Source of the DNA: Caedibacter sp052030685
Lineage (GTDB): Bacteria > Pseudomonadota > Gammaproteobacteria > Francisellales > Francisellaceae
Reading direction: 5' to 3'
Assembly: GCF_052030685.1 (NCBI RefSeq)
Contig: NZ_JBQAJM010000019.1
Location: 1 to 47,807, forward strand
Length of the DNA: 47,807 nt
Below the pieces are notes generated by a model. The model saw only the letters and a list, made by a program, of their open reading frames with translations, ran no database searches and was not told where the DNA came from. Position numbers and translations under genes: made by a program. This document shows, piece after piece, positions 16,224 to 23,469 of this stretch; position 1 is the stretch's first letter, and every line of letters begins with the position of its first letter.

Positions 16224-17219
16224 TTGAAACGATGTTTAATTTGTGGTGTGGAAATCATGTATGGAGAACTCTGTCCTCAACATCAAAAAAGAGAACCTGA
16301 GGCAACTCAGCCACAGATGTCAAGCTTGCAGTATATGAGAAGCCTACGATGTAATACAGCGCAGGTTGATAGGAGCATTTGTCAGGCGCCTGCTGCTAAC
16401 ATGTCAAGCTTGCAATATATTAGAAATCTAAGTGAGCATAGAGATAATACTTCTCGCAGTGTCGATTTTGGTGTTACATCATCTGTAGCAGCAAGAGAGA
16501 GTAGTCATGCCGTGAATTCTCGGCAATCAGCTGGTAGCGAGCATGATCAAGGGCAAAGGTTGATACTGATGCAAAGAAGGCGTAATGATCAACCTCAGCA
16601 TGGATCGATTGTTGAACAAATCGTTAGAGATGATAGAGCTAGCCTAGCCCATCTTGTAGATCCAGATTATCGCCAGCAAACAATTCAATACTTGAGAGAG
16701 ATCAGAGATAAGTTGAGAAGCTTAAAGCCTTTAAATCAATCATGGCGCATGATATTTAAAACAGAGAGAGCTCAAGGTATTGGTTCATATTATTTCTATT
16801 CTAATGATGGAATGTTAATTCGTTGGCGTAGTGTTAACGCTGAAGGATTTAGATTGGCTGATGACAGGCGTACGTTGACTCAAGATAGAGAATCGATTAC
16901 TCACGATGCGCTCATACAGTTCTTAGCACCTGAAGATGTGCGAGATCCAGAGTTACCAGGGCTATTTAAAGAATGGGTTGAGCTTAGATATAACAAAGGC
17001 ACTCCTTTGCCAATGATACTTAAATGCAGAAAGTATCAAGAGCATTATCATCAAGCACTTGAGGATGGTATTTTCAAAGAATATCCAGAGATTGGTTATC
17101 ATCCACATGACATGCTGCGTGAGATTGGCTTGACACAAGGATTACCACATATAGGAGACCGTATAGTATTTGTGTTTAACTGTGATATTTTAAGGCATTA
17201 TCCATTATATTTGGCTTAA
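16224..17219 (+). CDS. Zinc-ribbon candidate effector with internal MSSLQY repeat
   Basis: I place the start at TTG 16224, because AAGGAG at 16211-16216 is seven bases upstream; an in-frame GTG at 16197 lacks a site. The 331-residue product begins with KRCLICGVEIMYGELCPQHQ, a CxxC...CxxH metal site. A short repeat follows, MSSLQYMRSL and MSSLQYIRNL, 28 residues apart, in a low-complexity Arg/Ser/Gln-rich linker. The C-terminal 190 residues form an unrecognised alpha/beta domain (SWRMIFKTERAQGIGSYYFY ... VFNCDILRHYPLYLA). No catalytic motif is evident. It is tandem with the protease-like gene and convergent with the kinase-like gene. Confidence 0.55.
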   Translation: MKRCLICGVEIMYGELCPQHQKREPEATQPQMSSLQYMRSLRCNTAQVDRSICQAPAANMSSLQYIRNLSEHRDNTSRSVDFGVTSSVAARESSHAVNSRQSAGSEHDQGQRLILMQRRRNDQPQHGSIVEQIVRDDRASLAHLVDPDYRQQTIQYLREIRDKLRSLKPLNQSWRMIFKTERAQGIGSYYFYSNDGMLIRWRSVNAEGFRLADDRRTLTQDRESITHDALIQFLAPEDVRDPELPGLFKEWVELRYNKGTPLPMILKCRKYQEHYHQALEDGIFKEYPEIGYHPHDMLREIGLTQGLPHIGDRIVFVFNCDILRHYPLYLA

Positions 17220-17296
17220 AAGTGACTGCTCACAAAACACTTTACGGTGATTCTTCTAAAAATGATTGGCTAGGCTTATTAAATATTTTATAAGCT

Positions 17297-18052
17297 TTAG
17301 CGATGCAGATACCTAGGGTTGATTTCAGGCAATCCTCCAGATGTTATAGGGTGGTGGTGGGGTGCTGTGCCATACCTAGTTGAGGTTGCCGATCTGGGTC
17401 GATATTGTGAGTTATCTACCACGCGATCAAAGTCTAAAGGCACAGCAAACTCAAGTAGGCTGTTGTCTGTGAGACTGAGTAGTTGGACATAGTTACCTCT
17501 TACCTTTTTATCTTCCATTCCACGATTTAAAAATGCACGTAATCTAGCCTCTCCTGAGCAGACTAATTTTTGACCTTCCGCTGTTTGATAATCTATATTG
17601 GCACATCTGACAAATGGGGTTCTTAAGATTTTATAATTAAGATTGTTGATATCTGTGCAATGCCTGTTTTGTATGACTTCTGCTGTTGCATAATTTGGAA
17701 TATGCATTTTAGCCATACTGATTGCCCAGTTATGAAGCCCTTTAAAATAAACATTCCAAAGACGAGCTATCCTCTCGGGCTCTGAAGCTATTTTATCGTG
17801 TGGACGTTTCTCAATGTTTTGCACCCTAATTTTATATACTCCATCGAAACATCTTACCGCTACGCCATAACTGCCGGCTCCTAGAATCATTGGTATAAAA
17901 CCTTTATTGATAGATTTATCAATTTTTTCCAATAAAAATTTTACTAATGCTTGCTCATTATCATCTGTACCGTAATTTCTCTCAATGAATGTGCTAATAT
18001 CATCAACATACATTGCTTCTTCAATTAAGTTCTCAATATCTGATTTATCCAT
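17297..18052 (-). CDS. Kinase-like candidate effector
   Basis: This 251-residue protein is the only T6SS-island gene on the minus strand. ILGAGSYGVAVR (57-67) is a good glycine-rich loop, followed by GVYKIRV with Lys74 in the VAIK position, and E91 could be the helix-C Glu. No HRD motif is seen; a late LDFD (206-209) may be a divergent metal-binding loop. The small size and missing catalytic loop point to an atypical or pseudo-kinase. The C-terminal 40 residues are Arg/Pro/His-rich and probably disordered. It is convergent with the preceding gene and divergent from tssB. A hairpin with T-run lies in its leader. Confidence 0.45.
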   Translation of the reverse strand: MDKSDIENLIEEAMYVDDISTFIERNYGTDDNEQALVKFLLEKIDKSINKGFIPMILGAGSYGVAVRCFDGVYKIRVQNIEKRPHDKIASEPERIARLWNVYFKGLHNWAISMAKMHIPNYATAEVIQNRHCTDINNLNYKILRTPFVRCANIDYQTAEGQKLVCSGEARLRAFLNRGMEDKKVRGNYVQLLSLTDNSLLEFAVPLDFDRVVDNSQYRPRSATSTRYGTAPHHHPITSGGLPEINPRYLHR

Positions 18053-18088
18053 ATTCTTTACCTCGGTCGTTAAAACTTATATCTAAAA

Positions 18089-18110
18089 CATCGCAAAATA
18101 ATCTGCGATG
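18089..18110 (-). terminator. Hairpin with T-run in the leader of the kinase-like gene
   Basis: Read on the minus strand, a 7-bp perfect stem CATCGCA/TGCGATG with an 8-nt loop is followed directly by TTTT. It sits only about 36 nt before the start codon of the gene at 17297-18052, so it would act as an attenuator or block incoming transcription. Confidence 0.5.
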
Positions 18111-18143
18111 AGTCTATTGTTTTAGAGGTTATGCCATAGTTAT

Positions 18144-18163
18144 ATAGCCAAGTTGGCTATTTT
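18144..18163 (+). terminator. Hairpin ATAGCCA/TGGCTAT with T-run
   Basis: ATAGCCA-AGT-TGGCTAT is a perfect 7-bp stem with a 3-nt loop followed by TTT, in the divergent gap before tssB and 8 bp upstream of a Shine-Dalgarno-like AAAAGGAG. It belongs to the same short hairpin series as 14015 and 28316. It may end transcripts or control the small ORF that follows. Confidence 0.4.
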
Positions 18164-18178
18164 GCCAAAAGGAGTAAA

Positions 18179-18341
18179 ATGAATATGTTAACATTGCCAA
18201 AAATGCTGAATTTCTTCAGTCAATCTATTACTACGTAATCATAATGATCTAAACCTTAAGCGTTTAGCTAAAGTATTTTTAGCATTAGGCCAATATGGCT
18301 ATGTTTACATTGAAAACGATGAATTAATATTGATCACATAA
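18179..18341 (+). pseudogene. Small frameshifted ORF before tssB
   Basis: AAAAGGAG precedes ATG 18179, which opens MNMLTLPKMLNFFSQSITT and stops at 18238. The +1 frame continues without break (RNHNDLNLKRLAKVFLALGQ then YGYVYIENDELILIT) to TAA at 18339-18341. One protein of about 53 residues with a single frameshift near 18230 is the simplest reading. It is not recognised and could be a small regulator of the adjacent tssB operon that has decayed. Confidence 0.4.
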
Positions 18342-18343
18342 AG

Positions 18344-18367
18344 ATCGCTAGTTAGTGATTTTATAAT
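18344..18367 (+). promoter_or_regulatory. Putative tssB promoter -10 with adjacent dyad
   Basis: A perfect TATAAT lies at 18362-18367, 27 bp before the tssB ATG. No good -35 is found; instead a 16-bp dyad with one mismatch, ATCGCTA-GT-TAGTGAT (18344-18359), occupies the place just upstream. A promoter with no -35 and a dyad there suggests an activator-dependent start, and the island's LuxR-type regulator is the obvious candidate. This is inference. Confidence 0.4.
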
Positions 18368-18394
18368 AAGTGTCAAACAAATTGGAGAAACGAT

Positions 18395-18955
18395 ATGGCA
18401 GTAGTTGATGAAATTCCTAAATCACGTATCACCCTTAAATATCCAGTAGAAATCAATGGTAAAAAGGTAAAAAAAGAATTGCCATTTAGAATGTTAGTTA
18501 TGGGTGATTTTTCGTTGGGGAAATCAAAAGATCGTCAAGTAGATTTTGATGCCAGAGAAGTGCGTCAACTTGATGGTAAAAATTTAGATAAAACAATTAA
18601 AGATATGGGGATCACACTAAATCTTAATGTCGAAAATAAAGTGGATCCTTCCAATGAAGGCTCTATTGATGTCAATATCCCCATTGAAAATATAAAATCA
18701 TTCAACCCTACAAGTGTTGCTCAATCAGTACCAAAGATTAAAGCACTTAATTTAATGAAAACATTACTGATTGAATTGCAGGCAATGTCAGATAATAACA
18801 AGGCATTTCGTCGTAAACTCAATGATATTTTAAAGGCACATGACAGTGCCAACGAACTTAAGTCTAATCTAAATGCACTTGAAAATTACACCTTACCAAA
18901 GGCCGTGGTAACGAATGTGATTGAAGGTGAAATTGATAGTGCTGCTAAGGAGTAA
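18395..18955 (+). CDS. tssB: T6SS sheath protein TssB (VipA/IglA-like)
   Basis: The 186-residue protein matches TssB closely: IPKSRITLKY near the start, KKELPFRMLVMGDFSLGKSK (the L.GDF strand), DAREVRQLDGKNLDKTIKDM, and SFNPTSVAQSVPKIKALNLM. The spacing and length strongly resemble Francisella IglA (184 residues). It pairs with TssC to form the contractile sheath. The next gene begins 3 bp after the stop. In ordinary systems ClpV binds TssC to recycle the sheath; no clpV is present here. Confidence 0.96.
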   Translation: MAVVDEIPKSRITLKYPVEINGKKVKKELPFRMLVMGDFSLGKSKDRQVDFDAREVRQLDGKNLDKTIKDMGITLNLNVENKVDPSNEGSIDVNIPIENIKSFNPTSVAQSVPKIKALNLMKTLLIELQAMSDNNKAFRRKLNDILKAHDSANELKSNLNALENYTLPKAVVTNVIEGEIDSAAKE

Positions 18956-18958
18956 CTA

Positions 18959-20458
18959 ATGACAGTAGAGAATACACAAGCTTTAAGTGCTATTGAAGCT
19001 TTACTTAGTTCCGCAAGTTTAAATACAACAGCCGTTTCACAAACTCCAATGGTTGCCGATGCATTTTCTAATGTAGAGGAAAACTGCAGTGAGGAAAATC
19101 GCCTGCTTGCCAGTTTGGCAGCACTTATGGCAAATGCCGAGGTAGAGGATTTTAGCGCGGGCTTTAATAAATCAATTGCACAGCGAATTATCGATCGCAT
19201 TGATAATGTCATCAATGATCAAGTCAATGAAATCATGCATCAGCCAGAGTTCAAACATATTGAATCTCAATTTACCTCCTTAGCAGACTTGGTGAAAGAT
19301 ACTAATTTTCAGGCCAATATTCGAATTGACTTTTTAGATGCGTCTAAAGATGAGCTTGCTGAGGATTTTGAATGCAATAGTGTTGATATTGCAGGGGCAT
19401 CGTTATTCAAAAAGGTTTATATTGCAGAGTATGATCAATATGGTGGTGAGCCATATGGCTCGATCGTTGGGCTGTATGAGTTTGATCGTTCAAATGAAGA
19501 TTTAGATTGGTTATCAACCATGGGTAAAATCTCAGTTGCATCACATGCGCCATTTGTGTCAGCGGTTAAGCCTCAATTTTTTGGCTGTGATTCTGTTGAA
19601 GAGTTATCACAAATTAAAGACCTTGAAGGGTTAATGAATCACCCTAAATTTGGGAATTGGAATAAGTTTAGAAAAACGGAGCAGGCAACTTATGTTGGTT
19701 TGACACTGCCGCGCTATGTCTTAAGACTGCCTTATGATCCTGAGATTAATCCAGCAAACAAAGGTTTAAAAGGCTTTAAAGAAGATATTAATCCACTTAA
19801 CGATCATGATTATTTATGGGGCTCAAGCGCCATATTATTCGCTAAGAATTTAACTAAGTCTTTTGAACGTTCTGGTTGGTGTCAGCACATTCGTGGTCCA
19901 AAAGCCGGAGGCATGGTTGAAAATCTCGCTACACATACGTTTGATATTCGCGGTAAGGAAGAAGCAAAGCCACCGGTTGAATTTGTGATTCCAGATTATC
20001 GTGAATTTGAGTTTGCTAAATGTGGTTTCATTCCTTTGGTATATAACAAGGGAACAACAGAAGCTTGTTTCTTTAGTGCGCAATCAGCGAAATATGTCGA
20101 AACCTTTGAAGATCCAAAAGATTCAGAAAACGCGCAGATGATTTCAAATTTGTCGTACACTTATTCAATTACACGTATTGCGCATTATGTTAAGTCTGTG
20201 ATGCGTGACAATATTGGTTCAACAGCGGATGGTGCTTATATCCAGAATCAACTATCAAAGTGGCTCAACGATTATGTAACTGCAGTAACTGATCCAGATG
20301 ATGTCACACTGCAGAGGTTCCCTTTTAAAACCGCCAATATTGAGGTGAACTCTGTTGATGGAAAAATTGGTTGGTATAACTGCAAAATTAGTGTGCTACC
20401 TCATCTTCAATTTGAAGGTATGGATGCTGAGTTAAAGCTAGACTCTCGATTAGCTTAA
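18959..20458 (+). CDS. tssC: T6SS sheath protein TssC (VipB/IglB-like)
   Basis: This 499-residue protein has the TssC landmarks: the N-terminal helical linker, VNEIMHQPEFKHIESQFTSL (the HHPEFQxLEaxWRGL-type block), FKKVYIAEYDQYGGEPYGSI, YVGLTLPRYVLRLPYDP, WGSSAILFAKNLTKSFERSG and a C-terminal MRDNIGS ... LQRFPFKTANIEV domain. With TssB it builds the sheath whose contraction drives the Hcp tube. Size matches IglB. AAGGAG lies within the end of tssB, so translation is coupled. Confidence 0.96.
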   Translation: MTVENTQALSAIEALLSSASLNTTAVSQTPMVADAFSNVEENCSEENRLLASLAALMANAEVEDFSAGFNKSIAQRIIDRIDNVINDQVNEIMHQPEFKHIESQFTSLADLVKDTNFQANIRIDFLDASKDELAEDFECNSVDIAGASLFKKVYIAEYDQYGGEPYGSIVGLYEFDRSNEDLDWLSTMGKISVASHAPFVSAVKPQFFGCDSVEELSQIKDLEGLMNHPKFGNWNKFRKTEQATYVGLTLPRYVLRLPYDPEINPANKGLKGFKEDINPLNDHDYLWGSSAILFAKNLTKSFERSGWCQHIRGPKAGGMVENLATHTFDIRGKEEAKPPVEFVIPDYREFEFAKCGFIPLVYNKGTTEACFFSAQSAKYVETFEDPKDSENAQMISNLSYTYSITRIAHYVKSVMRDNIGSTADGAYIQNQLSKWLNDYVTAVTDPDDVTLQRFPFKTANIEVNSVDGKIGWYNCKISVLPHLQFEGMDAELKLDSRLA

Positions 20459-20513
20459 AACAATAACAATAATGTTAAAAATATAAAAGCAACAACAAAA
20501 GGAGTATCTATAA

Positions 20514-21116
20514 ATGAATAGTACAGCAATTAATAAAACGTTTGATCCATATGTTTTATTAGACCAAGGCAATGCTCTGCAACATGACGAGTATGCTGTC
20601 ATTACTGAGCTGAAAATCAATGGGACTGAGCTGCCAAAGGGAGTTAAATATAAGCAGCCAACTGATGATGGTGTGAGCGATGCAGAAGCCGTTGCTATTA
20701 TCGATACATTTAACTTAGGCGAGCGCTCGTCAAGCCCATTATCGATCAGATTTATGTATCCAGCAGCACACCACACAGCACTTGTGACAACGATGCAAAG
20801 CTTCAAAGCTGATAATCAATTAATTGAATTGAAGTTTGAAATTCATAAATTTGCAGGTAAAGATGGAACCGGTGAAGGACAGTGGGTTGTCTATGCAAAA
20901 AATGAAGAAGTGATTACAACCCGTTTGGACAGTTTTGGTGGTAAGCCTGCTGCTGAATATAATAAAGACTCTTTAGATGCGCATGAGAAATTTGGTATAT
21001 GGACATTAACTTTCCTACCTCCATCTTTAAAGGCTACTAATCCGAATATTACGATTGACTTAGGACAAGGGCAAAAAACGGCGCGTGCTTGGGGTATCGC
21101 TTCAAACGCAGCATAA
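20514..21116 (+). CDS. hcp: T6SS tube protein Hcp (IglC-like)
   Basis: This 200-residue protein follows tssC and precedes tssK, the place and approximate size of Francisella IglC (209 residues, the Hcp homologue); ordinary Hcp is about 160-170. It has beta-strand-rich sequence without a signal peptide (YAVITELKINGTELPKG, SIRFMYPAAHHTALVTTMQSF, IWTLTFLPPSL). The plain sequence is not clearly Hcp-like by eye, as is also true of IglC. It would form the inner tube that carries tip and cargo. An AAAGGAG site precedes it. No cysteine is present, unlike IglC. Confidence 0.7.
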   Translation: MNSTAINKTFDPYVLLDQGNALQHDEYAVITELKINGTELPKGVKYKQPTDDGVSDAEAVAIIDTFNLGERSSSPLSIRFMYPAAHHTALVTTMQSFKADNQLIELKFEIHKFAGKDGTGEGQWVVYAKNEEVITTRLDSFGGKPAAEYNKDSLDAHEKFGIWTLTFLPPSLKATNPNITIDLGQGQKTARAWGIASNAA

Positions 21117-21146
21117 ATTCAATGTTTTCAATACTGGGAGTTTCGT

Positions 21147-22379
21147 ATGCATCAAGTCAATTGGAAAAATGGTCAATTACTTTTGCCTCAGCATTTTAAT
21201 ATGATGGGTGATCATCATGTTGCGCTTATTGCTCAATGCTCAAAATTACAAGGTGAGGCTTTTTATGGTTTTGCTGATTTAGTAATTGATCGTGACTTAT
21301 GCGCAATGGGTGTTATCCGCTTTAAAGCGCTTAAAGCAATTGATGTTTGTGGTCAGTATTATGAGTTACATAATAATCTCAGTATTGAAGAATGCCTGCT
21401 AGATGAGTTATTAAAGACGTCAAATAAAGAAGCTTATTTACATGTTTTCTTGGCAAAACCTAAAGAGATATCAGTCGTCGATCAACAAATTGAGATCAAA
21501 AGCTACAAGGCAGTTTTATCTACTATCCCTACTATGGATGGAAGTATTAGTAGCTTTCCTTTTTGTAAAATTTCAATGCTGCCATCTGGTAAATGTGAGC
21601 TTAATGCCTTACCAAAAACGCCGATTTTAAGTTTTTATAGCAATCTATTTTGGGAAGGGTATAAAGACCAGATCAAGGGCATTGTTTTGTCCATTGAGGC
21701 GCGAATTAAAAATGATTTATTAAATCATATTTCAGCCAGTAAATATGTGATGGCACAGACAGTTTTAATGCATAGCTATCGCATTGATAATTGCATGATG
21801 ACTATGGAAAAAGGTGGTCAGTCATCACCAGATTATTTGTTTCAACAGTTATATGATTTTTATCTTTGTTTTTGCAATTACATCGATGATGAGCCTATTA
21901 CTGAGCTGACATATCAGCATACTAAATGCTGTAAGAGTCTAGATGACCTTATAGAGCATTTAGGTTTTATTGCCAAATATGAAGTGAAAGAAGCTTCATT
22001 GTTAGCCTTTAACAAAGGTGTACGTTATATAGAGCTTAAGGAAATTCCAGAGATTATTTTAGGCTCAAATCGAGTTTACTTACTTATTCAAGAGTTAACC
22101 AAAGATTTTAATATTAATGATATCAAGATTGCTAGTAGTGAGCGCTTGCCTGTGGTGCATCAAAAGGCATTGCCTGGCTTGCAATTAACCCATGAAAAAG
22201 AGACATTATTTTCACATATTTTTGATGCCAATACCCAAATCTATAAAGTGGAGGCAGGTCGAGAGTGGGATAACGTGATTCATTATGGCAATATGGCGAT
22301 GACAACGACCCCTCAGCTTGAAAATGCCAAGATTTTTTTATATTCACCAGATTATAAGGTCGAAAGGAGCGCGCTATGA
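21147..22379 (+). CDS. tssK: T6SS baseplate protein TssK (IglD-like)
   Basis: The first residues, VNWKNGQLLLPQHFNMMGD, are the diagnostic TssK start (V.W.eG.fl.PQHF). The 410-residue length and a C-terminal domain with IPEIILGSNRVYLLI and FLYSPDYK fit the family; Francisella IglD is about 400 residues. TssK is the trimeric baseplate piece that docks to TssL/TssM. Gene order tssB-tssC-hcp-tssK equals iglABCD. Its stop overlaps the next start as ATGA. Confidence 0.93.
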   Translation: MHQVNWKNGQLLLPQHFNMMGDHHVALIAQCSKLQGEAFYGFADLVIDRDLCAMGVIRFKALKAIDVCGQYYELHNNLSIEECLLDELLKTSNKEAYLHVFLAKPKEISVVDQQIEIKSYKAVLSTIPTMDGSISSFPFCKISMLPSGKCELNALPKTPILSFYSNLFWEGYKDQIKGIVLSIEARIKNDLLNHISASKYVMAQTVLMHSYRIDNCMMTMEKGGQSSPDYLFQQLYDFYLCFCNYIDDEPITELTYQHTKCCKSLDDLIEHLGFIAKYEVKEASLLAFNKGVRYIELKEIPEIILGSNRVYLLIQELTKDFNINDIKIASSERLPVVHQKALPGLQLTHEKETLFSHIFDANTQIYKVEAGREWDNVIHYGNMAMTTTPQLENAKIFLYSPDYKVERSAL

Positions 22380-23461
22380 GTGAATATATTGATTTTAATG
22401 AGATACTAGTTAATGAGGATGTGTTATCACAAGTTGATCTATCTGAGATCATTGATTGGTGTCAAAAAGGTGAATATAAAAAATGTATGGAGTTGTCAGC
22501 TTCAAAGTTAACCGAAGGCTATTTTGATATTCGCTTAGTGTGCTATTATCTTTTTGGACTTTGTTGTAAAAACTTCAATGAACATGCGATATATGCTTTT
22601 GATAGTTTACATTTTATCTTGCTTGAGCGTTATCAAGCGCTTCAACCACATAAATTTAAATCACGTCAGATTGAAAGTGCTTTAGCATGGTTTATCAATG
22701 GTGTGTTGGATAATTTAAGTTATCAAGAAAGTCATAAATCGCGCCTAGGTATTGCAGAAGATGTTGTCAATGCTTTTAATTTACTTGTAGAGTGTATGAT
22801 GCAATTAGCCCCCAATTTGCAGGACGCCTACAAAAAATTGCAACATTTTCTGCAGCAACGACTCGCTAAAACTGATCAGGGGGAGTCATGCCAGCATGAA
22901 GATGAACATAAAGACTCGTGCTCGCCAACCATGGCAGAAGATCGCAAAGCACTCGGCAGACAAGTTGATGCGATTGCACTCAAAGAAGCATCGCCAAAAT
23001 GGTTTGATTTGTTAGCGAAGCTTGAAACATTTAATTTATTAAAAGCACAAGGTGATACGATTGCTACAGCAGCCATGTATCATCACCTATATAAAGAGCT
23101 ATCACAGTTTAATCCGTTACAGTATTTCCCAAGTATTTTCATTGGGTTTTATCAGCAAAGTTTTGACCCAAAGTTTCAAACATTGGTTAATCATATGAAT
23201 GATAATCTTAACTCGTTGCAGTGGAGTATTCTTGAGAATATTATTCATTCGGATCATAGGTTATTGTTAGATCAAACGCTTGATAATAATGGTAGTGCTG
23301 TTGATAAGGAGGTCTTTAATGGACTTATTGCCAATACGTCAATGCCAAGTTCACAAAGTCTAGTGCATGAGCGCTATGACTATGAGAGGGATCATTCATC
23401 GCAGCAACCGTTCCAAGAACGTGAAAATCATTACAACAACGAGTTTATACGTCAAGATTAA
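22376..23461 (+). CDS. TssA/IglI-like T6SS protein
   Basis: This 361-residue protein is translationally coupled to tssK (ATGA). The C-terminal region PKWFDLLAKLETFNLLKAQG then AAMYHHLYKELSQFNPLQYFPSIFIGFY resembles the C-terminal domain of TssA/ImpA-type proteins, where 'A..v...l...i..FDPr.YFP.LF..f' is conserved. The N-terminal domain (YIDFNEILVNEDVLSQVDLS ... VCYYLFGLCC) could be the ImpA-like part. Francisella IglI has similar size (about 385). The middle linker (about 170-195) is rich in Glu/His/Cys/Ser. TssA proteins start or cap sheath assembly. The equivalence to IglI is inferred from place and size. Confidence 0.5.
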   Translation: MSEYIDFNEILVNEDVLSQVDLSEIIDWCQKGEYKKCMELSASKLTEGYFDIRLVCYYLFGLCCKNFNEHAIYAFDSLHFILLERYQALQPHKFKSRQIESALAWFINGVLDNLSYQESHKSRLGIAEDVVNAFNLLVECMMQLAPNLQDAYKKLQHFLQQRLAKTDQGESCQHEDEHKDSCSPTMAEDRKALGRQVDAIALKEASPKWFDLLAKLETFNLLKAQGDTIATAAMYHHLYKELSQFNPLQYFPSIFIGFYQQSFDPKFQTLVNHMNDNLNSLQWSILENIIHSDHRLLLDQTLDNNGSAVDKEVFNGLIANTSMPSSQSLVHERYDYERDHSSQQPFQERENHYNNEFIRQD

Positions 23462-23469
23462 AGGTGTTT

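Noticed and set aside
20450..20806. A 118-codon minus-strand frame opposite hcp
   Set aside because: It is a shadow of the hcp frame with no coding features of its own.
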